64,000 nucleotides of DNA. Origin: Nonomuraea coxensis DSM 45129 (GTDB lineage Bacteria; Actinomycetota; Actinomycetes; Streptosporangiales; Streptosporangiaceae). The DNA lies in contig NZ_CP068985.1 in NCBI RefSeq assembly GCF_019397265.1, positions 1,488,001 through 1,552,000 on the forward strand. The letters are read 5' to 3'. Of this stretch, positions 1 through 9,015 are shown piece by piece (the stretch's first letter is position 1; each line of letters starts with the position of its first letter). The notes under the pieces are model-generated. The model had not been told where the DNA came from and did not search any database. It worked only from the letters and a program-made list of their open reading frames with translations. The position numbers and the translations under genes are program-made.

Positions 1-492
1 ATCATGCTGCCGCACCACGTGGTGATCGTGCCGCAGTACATCATGTTCTCCGAGCTCGACCTGATCAACACCATCTGGCCGCTGGTGATGCCGAAGGTGC
101 TGGCGACGGACGCGTTCTTCATCTTCCTGATGGTGCAGTTCATCCGTACACTGCCCAGGGAGCTGGACGAGGCAGCCGAGATAGATGGGGCGGGATACTG
201 GCGGATTTACCTCAGGGTCGTCATGCCGCTCTGCCTGCCGGCCCTGGCCACGACCGCGATCTTCACGTTCATCTGGACGTGGAACGACTTCCTCAGCCAG
301 CTTCTTTACCTCAACAATCCGGACAACTTCACCGTTCCGGTGGCACTTCGTACGTTCCTGGACGCCAGCAGCGACTCGTCCTGGGGGCCGATGTTCGCCA
401 TGTCGATCCTCGCGCTGGGGCCGATCTTCGGCTTCTTCCTGGTCGGCCAGAAGTACCTCATCCGCGGCGTGGCCACCACCGGCCTGAAGTAG
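1..492 (+). CDS. Carbohydrate ABC transporter permease, 5' truncated by window edge
   Basis: This is the C-terminal 163 residues or so of a MalG-type inner-membrane permease that takes up a sugar delivered by a binding protein. The frame is open from base 1, so the true start lies outside. The conserved cytoplasmic EAA loop that docks on the ATPase is visible as EAAEIDGAGYWRIYLRVVMP, followed by two hydrophobic segments and the typical end FFLVGQKYLIRGVATTGLK. The binding-protein gene follows after 47 bases in the same direction, so both belong to one operon. Family identity is secure; the substrate is not readable from this fragment. Confidence 0.93.
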   Translation: MMLPHHVVIVPQYIMFSELDLINTIWPLVMPKVLATDAFFIFLMVQFIRTLPRELDEAAEIDGAGYWRIYLRVVMPLCLPALATTAIFTFIWTWNDFLSQLLYLNNPDNFTVPVALRTFLDASSDSSWGPMFAMSILALGPIFGFFLVGQKYLIRGVATTGLK

Positions 493-539
493 TCCCTTCA
501 CCCACCCCCCCAACCGAACACCCCCTAGGAGGTAGAGCC

Positions 540-1826
540 GTGAGCTCTGGCAAGAAGACGTGGTCGGCGGCGCTGCTGGCCACCGCCGTGCTGGCGGTCA
601 CCGCGGCGTGCGGCAGTGGCGGCAGCGGCGGCGAGACCGCCGACGGCAAGATCAAGCTGCGCTTCTCCTACTGGGGCAGCGACGCTCGGCAGAAGATGAC
701 CGAAGAGGCCATCAAGAAGTTCGAGGCCAAGAACCCCACCATCGACGTCGAGGGCGAGTTCTCCGACTTCGCCAGCTACTACGAGACGCTGTCCACGAAG
801 GTCGCCGGCAACGACGCGCCGGACGTGATCACCCTGGAGATCCGCGGCCTGCGCGAGTACGCCGACCGCGGCACGCTGGCCGACCTGGCCAGCAAGGTCA
901 ACACGGCCGACATCGACGCCAAGGTGCTGTCCACCGGCGCGATCGACGGCAAGCAGTTCGCCATCCCCACCGGCGTCAACGCCTTCTCGCTGATCGTCAA
1001 CCCGGCCGCGGTCGAGAGCAGCGGCGCCAAGCTGCCCGACGACACCTCGTGGACCTGGGACGACTTCGTGCAGTTCGCCTCCAAGATCACCTCGGGGAGC
1101 GGCGGCAAGCAGATCGGCACCCAGCTCAGCTGGAACCCGGCCTACCTCCAGATCTACGCCGCGCAGAAGGGCGAGCCCTTCTACAACGGCAACAAGCTCG
1201 GCCTGAGCCCCCAGACCGTCAAGGACTGGTGGGGCATCATGCAGAACCTGATCAAGACCAAGGGCGCCCCCGACGCCGCCAAGAGCTCCGAGATCGGCGC
1301 CACCAGCATCGACCAGTCGCTGCTCGGCACCAACAGCGGCGCGATGGGCATGTGGTGGAGCAACCAGCTCGGCGCGGCGGCGAAGGCGTCCGGCCAGAAC
1401 CTGGAGCTGCTGCGCATGCCGAAGGTCCAGGGCGCGACGACGGGCGGCATGTTCCTGCAGCCCGCGATGTTCTACACCGCCTCCTCCAAGTCCGCGCACG
1501 CGGCCGAGGCGGCCAAGTTCATCGACTTCATGGTCAACGACCCCGAGGCGGGCCAGATCATCCTCAGCGACCGCGGCCTGCCCGCCAGCTCCAAGGTGCT
1601 CGCGGCGGTCCGGGACAAGCTGCCGGACGCCGACAAGAAGACGCTCGACTTCCTCGACAAGACCCGCGGCGAGATGTCCGACCCGCCGCCCGCCCCGCCG
1701 AAGGGCGCGAGCGCCATGGAGGACATCCTCACCCGGTACTCCGAGGAGGTCATGTTCGGCCGGATGACGCCTGACGACGCCGCCCAGAAGTTCATCACGG
1801 AGGCCAACGCCTCCATCGCCGGCTGA
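540..1826 (+). CDS. Extracellular sugar-binding lipoprotein of ABC transporter (family 1 SBP)
   Basis: This 428-residue lipoprotein binds a sugar outside the membrane and hands it to the permease encoded just upstream. I chose the GTG start at 540 because a strong AGGAGG lies 7-8 bases before it; a longer reading frame upstream overlaps the permease gene and has no signal peptide. Residues 1-24 form a lipoprotein signal (KK near the N-terminus, a hydrophobic run, then TAAC with Cys24), followed by a Gly/Ser-rich linker. The core has the usual SBP features (YWGSDARQKMTEEAIKKFE, then a Trp-rich sugar site). The downstream Gfo/Idh/MocA and hydrolase genes suggest a plant or microbial oligosaccharide, but the exact substrate is unknown. 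Confidence 0.93.
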   Translation: MSSGKKTWSAALLATAVLAVTAACGSGGSGGETADGKIKLRFSYWGSDARQKMTEEAIKKFEAKNPTIDVEGEFSDFASYYETLSTKVAGNDAPDVITLEIRGLREYADRGTLADLASKVNTADIDAKVLSTGAIDGKQFAIPTGVNAFSLIVNPAAVESSGAKLPDDTSWTWDDFVQFASKITSGSGGKQIGTQLSWNPAYLQIYAAQKGEPFYNGNKLGLSPQTVKDWWGIMQNLIKTKGAPDAAKSSEIGATSIDQSLLGTNSGAMGMWWSNQLGAAAKASGQNLELLRMPKVQGATTGGMFLQPAMFYTASSKSAHAAEAAKFIDFMVNDPEAGQIILSDRGLPASSKVLAAVRDKLPDADKKTLDFLDKTRGEMSDPPPAPPKGASAMEDILTRYSEEVMFGRMTPDDAAQKFITEANASIAG

Positions 1827-1834
1827 GGAGAGAC

Positions 1835-3115
1835 ATGAGGTACGCGTTCGTCGGGCTCGGGCACCGCGCGCAGATGTACGTCGACGCGCTGCTCGGAGAG
1901 TGGCGTGACGCCGGCACCATCGTCGCCCTGTGCGACCTCAACCGGACCCGCATGGACTACTACGTCGAGCGGATCGGCCAGGAGGTGCCGTGCTTCGCGC
2001 CCGATGAGTTCGACAAGGTGCTCGAGCTCGCCGACGCGGTCATCGTCACGACCGTCGACGCCACGCACGCCCGCTACGTGTGCGCGGCGCTCGACGCCGG
2101 TCGGGACGTCATCGTCGAAAAACCGCTCACCGTGGACGCCGAGGGCTGCGCGGCCATCGCCGCCGCCGCGGAGCGCAGCAGCGGCAAGCTGATCGTCACC
2201 TTCAACTACCGGTACTCCCCGCGCAACTCCGCGGTGCGCCGGCTGCTCATGGAGGGCGCGATCGGCGAGGTGACCTCCGTGCACTTCGAGTGGACGCTGG
2301 ACACCATCCACGGCGCCGACTACTTCCGCCGCTGGCACCGGCAGCGGGCCAGCTCGGGCGGGCTGCTCGTGCACAAGTCGACCCACCACTTCGACCTCGT
2401 CAACTGGTGGCTCGGCGCCGCGCCCGAGCTCGTCTTCGCCCAGACCGACCTGCGTTTCTACGGCGCCGCCAACGCGAGGGAGCGCGGCGTCGAGGAGCGC
2501 CCCGAGCGAGGGCAGGGCGCTCCCGGGCTGGGCTCGGACCCGTTCATCCTGGACATCTCCGCCGATCCCCGGCTCAAGCGCCTCTACCTGGACGCCGAGC
2601 ACGAGGACGGCTACGTCCGGGACCAGGACGTCTTCGGCGAGGGCATCGACATCGACGACAACATGTCGGTGCTGGTGCGCTACACCAACCGGGCGATCCT
2701 CACCTACTCGCTGCACGCCCACGCTCCGTGGGAAGGCTACCGGGTCGCCTTCAACGGCACCGCCGGGCGGCTGGAGCTGGACGTCGTCGAGCGGGAGTGG
2801 ACGCCGCCGCACGCGGCCATCGACCCGAGCGCGGCCGCCAAGGAGCACGCGACCGGCTCGTCCGAGCGGCTGCTGCTGCGGCGGCACTGGAGCGAGCCGG
2901 AGGAGATCGCCATCGAGAGCGGCGCGGGCGGGCACGGGGGCGGTGACCGGCTGCTGCTGAACGACGTCTTCCGCGGGCCGGACGGCGACCCCCTGGCCCG
3001 CCAGGCGGGCTACCGCGACGGCATCCGCAGCGTGCTGACCGGCGTCGCCGCCACCCTCTCCGCCCGCACCGGCGCCCCGGTCCACCTGTCGGACCACGGC
3101 ACCCGTGTCGGCTGA
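1835..3115 (+). CDS. Gfo/Idh/MocA family NAD(P)-dependent oxidoreductase
   Basis: This 426-residue cytoplasmic dehydrogenase probably oxidises or epimerises a sugar or inositol-type substrate imported by the neighbouring ABC system. The N-terminus shows a Rossmann nucleotide fold (YAFVGLGHRAQMYV), then the family hallmark EKP in VEKPLTVDAEGC near residue 94. The C-terminal substrate domain contains the STHHFDLVNWW stretch, whose paired His residues match the family's active-site region. An AGGAGAG site lies just before the ATG. The gene begins 8 bases after the binding-protein stop and overlaps the next gene by 11 bases, so all are cotranscribed. The substrate cannot be assigned from the sequence. 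Confidence 0.9.
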   Translation: MRYAFVGLGHRAQMYVDALLGEWRDAGTIVALCDLNRTRMDYYVERIGQEVPCFAPDEFDKVLELADAVIVTTVDATHARYVCAALDAGRDVIVEKPLTVDAEGCAAIAAAAERSSGKLIVTFNYRYSPRNSAVRRLLMEGAIGEVTSVHFEWTLDTIHGADYFRRWHRQRASSGGLLVHKSTHHFDLVNWWLGAAPELVFAQTDLRFYGAANARERGVEERPERGQGAPGLGSDPFILDISADPRLKRLYLDAEHEDGYVRDQDVFGEGIDIDDNMSVLVRYTNRAILTYSLHAHAPWEGYRVAFNGTAGRLELDVVEREWTPPHAAIDPSAAAKEHATGSSERLLLRRHWSEPEEIAIESGAGGHGGGDRLLLNDVFRGPDGDPLARQAGYRDGIRSVLTGVAATLSARTGAPVHLSDHGTRVG

Positions 3116-4163
3116 GCTCTTCCGGGAGCTGGCCGGGGTCACCGGGGCGCAGTTCGGGGTTTACCCCGAGCCCGGCCCGGAGCTGCGGGAGGCGGCGCGG
3201 GACGCGATGGGGGTGCTCGACCTGCACGCTGACGACGTGCGGGTGGAGCGCTCCTGGACCGACGGCGACCTGTACGGCGAGGAGCTGTCGTGGTCCGTCG
3301 GCTTCGGCCCGCGCACCCGCGCGTTCCTGCTCAAGCCCGCGGACGCGACCGGCCCGCTCTCTGGCCCGCTCCCCGGCGTGGTGGCGCTGCACTGCCACGC
3401 CGGCATGAAATGGGCCGGCAAGGAGAAGATCGCCGACGCCCCCGAGGGCCCGTCCCCTGAGGTGGCGAGGCTGCGCGCGGACCTCTACGGCGGCCGGGCG
3501 TTCGCCAACGCCCTGGCCCGCCGCGGTTTCGTGGTCCTCGCGCACGACGTGTTCGTGTGGGGCAGCCGCCGCTTCCCGCTCGACCTGCCGCCGGGCCCGG
3601 AGAGCGAGGCCGACCGCTACGACGCCGCCGCCGGCGCCCACGAGCACGTGGTGGCCAAGCACTGCGCCGTGCTCGGCACCTCGTTCGCCGGGGTCGTCGC
3701 CGGCGAGGACCTGGCCGCCGCGGCGTACCTGCGCTCCCGTCCCGACGTGTCGAGGACCGGCTGCGCGGGCCTGTCGGGCGGCGGCCTGCGCGCCGGGCTG
3801 CTCGGCGCGTTCGACGAGCACATGGACGCGGTCGTGGTGGCCGCGATGGCCAGCAGCTACCGCGACCTGCTGGACGGGCACGTCGCCCGGCACACCTGGA
3901 TGTTCTACCCGCCTGGCCTGCCGCGCCTGGCCGACTGGCCGGACCTGGTGGCCTCCCGCGCCCCCGCCCCGCTCATGGTGCAGTACGCCACCCGCGACGA
4001 GCTGTTCCCCGCCGCGGGCATGCGCCGCGCCCACGAGACGATCGCCGCCCGCTACCGGGACGCCCCCGGCGCGTACGAGGCGGTCTTCGCCGGCGTGCCG
4101 CACAGCTTCGACGTCCCGATGCAGGAGCGGGCCTTCGACTGGCTGGCCGGCGCCCTCGCCTAG
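3105..4163 (+). CDS. Alpha/beta hydrolase (dienelactone-hydrolase/esterase type) of sugar operon
   Basis: This 352-residue cytoplasmic alpha/beta hydrolase starts at a GTG inside the end of the dehydrogenase gene (11-base overlap). The likely catalytic triad is Ser in GLSGGG, Asp in RDELFP and His in VPHSFD, in the correct order. The sequence has no signal peptide. Next to a sugar ABC transporter and a sugar dehydrogenase it may remove acetyl or other acyl groups from imported oligosaccharides; this role is inferred from context. The stop codon is the last recognisable base of the chromosomal sugar operon: the next base belongs to foreign-looking remnant sequence. Confidence 0.82.
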   Translation: MSAELFRELAGVTGAQFGVYPEPGPELREAARDAMGVLDLHADDVRVERSWTDGDLYGEELSWSVGFGPRTRAFLLKPADATGPLSGPLPGVVALHCHAGMKWAGKEKIADAPEGPSPEVARLRADLYGGRAFANALARRGFVVLAHDVFVWGSRRFPLDLPPGPESEADRYDAAAGAHEHVVAKHCAVLGTSFAGVVAGEDLAAAAYLRSRPDVSRTGCAGLSGGGLRAGLLGAFDEHMDAVVVAAMASSYRDLLDGHVARHTWMFYPPGLPRLADWPDLVASRAPAPLMVQYATRDELFPAAGMRRAHETIAARYRDAPGAYEAVFAGVPHSFDVPMQERAFDWLAGALA

Positions 4164-4164
4164 T

Positions 4165-4818
4165 TGCCGCGTTGTCCTCTCAGCGATCGGCAGCGGTGCG
4201 CGGAACTTCACCAACATCGCCCGCGCCGCCGGCGGGATCGGGGCGACCCCGCTCCATCGGGCGCTGGAGCTTCTCACGGACAAGCGGGTCATCGCGGCAG
4301 AGCTTCCTGTTTCGACTCGGCCCTCGAAGGACCGCCGTTACCGGGTCAAGGACTCCCACCTCCGCTTCTGGCTGAAGCTCCTGGGTCCGGCGATGGAGGA
4401 GATCGAGCGGGGCCGAGGTGACCTGACGCTGCGCCGCATCCGCGAGAACTGGACCAGCTGGCGCGGCAGGGCCGTCGAACCTCTGGTGCGCGAGGCGTTG
4501 GCACGGCTGCTGCCCGACGCGAACCTTCCCGCCGCCCCCGTCATAGGTGGTTACTGGACCCGTACCAACGATGTGGAGATCGACATCGTGGGAGCGGACC
4601 GTGGGCCGATCGCCAAGGAGTTGCTCTTCGTCGGCTCGGTGAAGTGGCTCGAGAACTCCCCGTTCGACCGGCACGATCTCGCGGCGCTGCACCGGCACCG
4701 CGCCGCGCTCACGTCGGATCCCGTCCCGGTGGTCGCCGCCTCGCGCAGCGGGACCGACTGCACGGGGCTCGACGCCGCGTACGGTCCGGCGGAACTCCTT
4801 GCGGCGTGGTCCGCCTGA
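4165..4818 (+). pseudogene. Remnant of DUF234-type ATPase, N-terminal ATPase domain missing
   Basis: A 217-codon open frame runs from directly after the hydrolase stop with no usable start codon near its beginning (first ATG at 4393). The translation matches the C-terminal part of archaeal-type ATP-binding proteins: a winged-helix section (VVLSAIGSGARNFTNIARAA, then RRYRVKDSHLRFWLKLLGP) and the DUF234 endonuclease-like domain ending in VEIDIVGAD and LLFVGSVKW. The AAA ATPase half that should precede it is absent. I read this as a gene truncated when the island joined the chromosome. The frame itself contains no further damage. Confidence 0.72.
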
Positions 4819-4820
4819 GC

Positions 4821-5075
4821 GGACAGGGCCGGGACCTCGATCCCGAAGATGCGGTGATTGTCCGGGTGATCGATTGAGCGGTGCCCGACCGCAAGGGCGA
4901 GCGCATCCGACTGATCACCAGGATCTTCGACCCGGCCGAGGTCACCGCTGAGGACCTGGCCCGTTGCTCCCATGATCGCTGGATGGCCAAAATCAGCGTC
5001 GATCAGCTGAGGACTATTGACCACGGTCAGCCATGTCATCCGGTGGCAAGCCGACCCGGAGCGCAGGGCTGCTAA
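4821..5075 (+). pseudogene. Remnant of IS4-type transposase with internal stop
   Basis: Read in one frame, this segment gives AVIVRVID, a stop at 4875-4877, then AVPDRKGERIRLITRIFDP and LARCSHDRWMAKISVDQL. That order corresponds to the conserved region of IS4-family transposases around the last catalytic acid (typically VRVIEY, then a dipeptide DG, IRLLTTILDP, and YHQRWEIE). The catalytic Glu expected after RW is replaced by Met-Ala. No terminal repeats are recognisable. It marks an old, decayed insertion at the left edge of the island. Confidence 0.6.
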
Positions 5076-5188
5076 AGGCTCGGGCACCCGGAAGCGGTGC
5101 GGCAGCATGGCCTTCCGCTTTCCGGCGGAGCTACGTTAGCTGAGGACGTCCGATCCAGATCGTGCCAGGTAGTGATGCTGTCGAGCTG

Positions 5189-6841
5189 TCAGTCGCCCTC
5201 CTCAGCCGAGGAATCGTTCGGGATGCCGACAACCTCGACGATCACCCCGTGATCACGCTGGAGCGTATCGGCGAGTGCGACGAGCGCGACCTGGGCGAAC
5301 GGGTAGAGCGAGTCGGGAGTCAGTTCCTTGCCCTTGAGGAGGATGGCCAGCACGATCTTGCCCGGCACGAAGTTCTCTGGCACGGTCAGCAGGCCGCCAC
5401 TCAGCTCCGCCACCTTCGCGCTGAACTTCGCGCGAGCATCCGATTCGTTGTACAACGTCCGGGTCGAGATCAGCGCCTGGGCGAACTGGTGGCTGAGGGG
5501 CTCCGAGCTGTGCGCCGCTTTGACATGCACAAGCGTGTGCAGGTCGGTCAACCCGTCGCACGCTTCGTAACCCTTACCCCGCCGCTGCTGCCGGGTCCGG
5601 CTGAACTGGCGATCAAGGCACAGATACCGGCCTCGTCCGAACGTGTTCTGCATGCGCACGTTGTAGTCCTCCTCGGACTCACCGGCCCGCCACGGCAACA
5701 TGGTCACCTCCGACTCGGGCACGATGAGCTGCTGCAGTCGGCGCCGCATCGACTCGACGTAGCCGGCACCGCACTCGTACCATTCCCCGTCGCTGAGCTG
5801 GTAGATGCGTGACCTAATCGCCACCACGGCCTCGAACCAGCGGATGGCCCGGGCCCTGCCGATCGGCTCCTTTCCTTCACGGTCGGCACACATCTCGACG
5901 GTCCCGTCGCGGAGCGCGGCGGAGGGGCTGGTGCAGTACTGCACCTTGCACCGACGGCGGAGGTCGTCAAGATCGAGCTCCTCCCGGACGATCGCGACGC
6001 TACCAACCTTGATGCGGTATGAGCGCGCCTCGTGGCGCAGATCGACCAGGGCGGCCGGGACGGCCACACACAGCTGGGCGTCGCCCTGCCCGCGGAGTGC
6101 CTCATCAAGCAGCGCGTCCAGCTTGTCGCGGAGCGACTCGGAGCCCACTGGCCGGATGGCTTCCAGCCGTTCGAAGTCGGGCGGCACCTCGCGCTCGCTG
6201 ATCTCGTTCAACCGGTGCAGCAGGGCTCGAAACGCCGTCGGCTCCAGCGGGATGGGCAAGCGCAACCCGTCAGCACCTTCGACAGAGACGCTTTCCCGGT
6301 GGCTGAGACCGAGGTCGGCGGCCTTGATCAGGCCACCGAGCTTCTTGACCAACTCGGCGTAGTCTCGGATGCCGACGCCACCGATGGGGATGCCGTCCGG
6401 GACGTAGGTGGAGTCGTGTCGTGGCAGGCCGCCGAGCGCCCGTCGACCCACGTCGCGCACTCGTGCCGGGTCGACCGCACGCAACGCGCAGTGCAAACCG
6501 AAGCCCGGCTCACGGGAGTCAGTGACCGCGAGGTAACCCTGACCGAAACCGAGCGCATAGACGTACGGCTCCGCCGCCACGATCAGTACCGCTTCGCAGT
6601 CCTGCCTGATCAGCGGAAGCGATACGCCTGTGAGCGCGGAGAGGCCAGGAGTCCACCCGGCCTTAGATGGTGGGTGCTGGCGGAAGTAGAGAACCGCCGG
6701 CGAACCGTCGATGTCGAGCTCCATGACATCGACGCCCGGCGCCGCGAGGCGGCCGGTGGAGGTGGCGTCGAACATCGCGTCCGCAGTGGGTGCGATGCCG
6801 GCGAGTCGGTAAACGGTGGCGGGCAGGGTCGCGGGTGCCAT
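5189..6841 (-). CDS. TIGR04141 (DUF6119) family sporadically distributed protein; possible nuclease
   Basis: This 550-residue protein of a patchily distributed family sits divergently beside a DNA methylase. I chose the ATG at 6841, which follows GGAG at good spacing; an in-frame TTG lies 12 bases upstream. The family pattern is clear: a central YALGFGQGYLAVTD stretch followed by GFGLHCALRAVDP, and near the C-terminus GYEACDGLTD, LVHVKAA and SSEPLSHQFAQALIS. The last block looks like the E/D-x-K core of PD-(D/E)XK nucleases (Glu426, Asp429, Lys441, with a following Gln). I recall the family only as being of unknown function, so the nuclease reading is inference. Together with the divergent methylase it could form a restriction-modification pair. 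Confidence 0.78.
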   Translation of the reverse strand: MAPATLPATVYRLAGIAPTADAMFDATSTGRLAAPGVDVMELDIDGSPAVLYFRQHPPSKAGWTPGLSALTGVSLPLIRQDCEAVLIVAAEPYVYALGFGQGYLAVTDSREPGFGLHCALRAVDPARVRDVGRRALGGLPRHDSTYVPDGIPIGGVGIRDYAELVKKLGGLIKAADLGLSHRESVSVEGADGLRLPIPLEPTAFRALLHRLNEISEREVPPDFERLEAIRPVGSESLRDKLDALLDEALRGQGDAQLCVAVPAALVDLRHEARSYRIKVGSVAIVREELDLDDLRRRCKVQYCTSPSAALRDGTVEMCADREGKEPIGRARAIRWFEAVVAIRSRIYQLSDGEWYECGAGYVESMRRRLQQLIVPESEVTMLPWRAGESEEDYNVRMQNTFGRGRYLCLDRQFSRTRQQRRGKGYEACDGLTDLHTLVHVKAAHSSEPLSHQFAQALISTRTLYNESDARAKFSAKVAELSGGLLTVPENFVPGKIVLAILLKGKELTPDSLYPFAQVALVALADTLQRDHGVIVEVVGIPNDSSAEEGD

Positions 6842-6981
6842 GGCGTGCTCCAAGGGGAAGAGGGTGAGAGGAGGACAGCTTGCACCGAGTATGACTGAAA
6901 GCGCTGTTAAAAAGTTCCCGCTTGTCTAAGACTGCTTTTCGCGGTTACCATCACGGCAGTCGCCAAGGGAACGAGGAGACC

Positions 6982-8925
6982 ATGCCGCAGCAGCCGGTGT
7001 ACGTGACCGCCGCCGAGATCTCCCGGCTGGCCGGGGTCACCAGAGCCACCGTCAGCAATTGGCGGCGGCGTCACGCGGACTTTCCCGCTCCTGCCGCTGG
7101 AGCAGACACCAGTCCGCTCTACGACCTGGAAGCCGTGCGGGTCTGGTTGGCAGCTCACGGGCAGACGAAATCGGGTTCTGCTCTGGCTGAGCTCCGCACG
7201 CTGCTACGGCTCCGGCAGGGAACCGCCATCGCGCACCAGCTTCTGCCCTTCGTGCTCGCCGTTGTGCAAGCCGAGCGCGATTGGACCGCCCTGCCGGACA
7301 AGGCGCTCGTCGAGGCGGCCAACCAGGCCGTGGTCAGTCTCGCTGACCTCCCGGGAAGCTCCACGCTGACCTATGAGACCGACGATGCACCGGTACTCCG
7401 AGCCATCGCGAGCAGCGTGCGCGACGAGGGTGGTCCTGCTGTCCTGGACGTCTTGGCCGAACGAGAGCTCGCCGACAGCAACTCCCCTGGCGCTTTCACC
7501 ACCCCACGCCAGCTCGCTGACCTTATGGCAGCCCTGTTGCGGACCGATGACCACTACCCCGAGACGGTGTTCGACCCTGCCTGCGGCGGTGGGTCACTCC
7601 TCGATGCTGCGGGCAGTCGGGGAGCGACCGAGCTGCTCGGGCAGGATCGGCTGGAGGTGCAGGCGCTGCGGAGCACCATACGCCTGACACTGTCCCGCCC
7701 GGAGGCCTCGACGCTGGTGCGCATTGGCGACAGTCTTCGCGTCGATGCCTTCCATGGGCTGAAGGCAGACGCGGTTCTGTGCAACCCACCGTTCGGGGAC
7801 CGCGAGTGGGGTCACGACCAACTGGCCTACGACCCTCGCTGGACGTACGGCACGCCGTCCCGCGGTGAGAGCGAGCTGGCATGGGTACAGCACGCACTCG
7901 CCCACCTTGCCCCTGGTGGCCACGCGGTGCTCCTGCTACCGCCGTCCACGGCCACGCGCACGCCCAGCCGAAAGATTCGCACCGAGCTACTCAAAGCGGG
8001 TGCCATCCGAGCCGTGATCGCCCTGCCACCCGGCCTCGCAGTTCCGCTGCACGTCGGCCTTCACCTGTGGGTGTTGCGCAATCCCCCTCCCAGTGCGGTT
8101 GCCGAACCGATCCTGATGCTCGACCTGTCCGAAGGAAGCGGCGACGAAACGCCTGCTTGGGAGACCCTCACGGAGACCACCCTCGCCACTTGGCGGGCCT
8201 TCCTCAACGACCCGGTTGAATTCGAACCGGTGCCCGGTAGAGCCAGGGCGGTCCCCGTGGTCGAACTCTTCGGCGACAACGTCGATCTCACACCGATCCG
8301 GCACCTGCACAGTGCGCAACTCGAGCCGGCAGAGGCTTTTCAGCAGGCCACTCTTCTTCTCAGCCAGCTCTCCCAGAGTCATGCCGATCTGGACAAGGCG
8401 ATCTCGTCTCAACGATGGTCTGCGTCAGACCAGCCGAGGACATGGCGCACCGCCTTGATCAGCGATCTCGTCCGGGGCGGTCTGCTTGCCGTTCTCCGGC
8501 CTGAACCGGCCACGCCAGTCATCGTGGCGGCGGGAGACGTCATCCTTCCAAAGGGGGTCGCCTTGCGAGAGCGAGCGAGGTTCCGGGTGGTTGACGATCG
8601 CCACGCGGGAGCCATGCTGGGCGCCGACATGGTCGCCCTCCGGGTGGACCCGTCCCGGCTGGACCCGTGGTTCCTGGCCGGCTTCTCACTCACGGAGGAG
8701 AATCTCGCAGCCGCATCCGGTCTGCGTTCCTACATTCCCATCGATCCGCTGCGGTTCAAGGTGCCGCTCCTCCCACTGGAAGAGCAGGTCCGGTACGGCT
8801 CCGCCTTCCGCGAGCTGCACCGGTTGGAGGAGGCAACCCGGCACATGCACGAACTAGCCGCCGAAACCGCCAGGATCGTCTCCTCAGCCTTGACCGGTGG
8901 CGGGCTGACACCTCCGCAACAATGA
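6982..8925 (+). CDS. N-6 DNA methylase with N-terminal HTH and C-terminal target-recognition half
   Basis: This 647-residue adenine methyltransferase starts at the ATG after GAGGAG; a longer frame from 6922 lacks such a site. Residues 6-37 form a helix-turn-helix (VTAAEISRLAGVTRATVSNW). The SAM-binding motif FDPACGGGS starts at residue 197, and the catalytic NPPF begins at Asn268. The last 120 residues (YIPIDPLRFKVPLLPLEEQV and the following helix) look like half of a type I specificity subunit, so modification and recognition appear fused. It lies 90 bases upstream of a separate hsdM, is not homologous along its length to that gene's product, and is divergent from the TIGR04141 gene. The cognate nuclease is not obvious. 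Confidence 0.85.
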   Translation: MPQQPVYVTAAEISRLAGVTRATVSNWRRRHADFPAPAAGADTSPLYDLEAVRVWLAAHGQTKSGSALAELRTLLRLRQGTAIAHQLLPFVLAVVQAERDWTALPDKALVEAANQAVVSLADLPGSSTLTYETDDAPVLRAIASSVRDEGGPAVLDVLAERELADSNSPGAFTTPRQLADLMAALLRTDDHYPETVFDPACGGGSLLDAAGSRGATELLGQDRLEVQALRSTIRLTLSRPEASTLVRIGDSLRVDAFHGLKADAVLCNPPFGDREWGHDQLAYDPRWTYGTPSRGESELAWVQHALAHLAPGGHAVLLLPPSTATRTPSRKIRTELLKAGAIRAVIALPPGLAVPLHVGLHLWVLRNPPPSAVAEPILMLDLSEGSGDETPAWETLTETTLATWRAFLNDPVEFEPVPGRARAVPVVELFGDNVDLTPIRHLHSAQLEPAEAFQQATLLLSQLSQSHADLDKAISSQRWSASDQPRTWRTALISDLVRGGLLAVLRPEPATPVIVAAGDVILPKGVALRERARFRVVDDRHAGAMLGADMVALRVDPSRLDPWFLAGFSLTEENLAAASGLRSYIPIDPLRFKVPLLPLEEQVRYGSAFRELHRLEEATRHMHELAAETARIVSSALTGGGLTPPQQ

Positions 8926-9015
8926 CTTTTCCACTGGATCAGCCCTCCCGCTCTTCGTATTCCCCTCACACTTGAGGACACTGTCCTCCCGGTCGCCACG
9001 AGAGAAGGACCCCCG

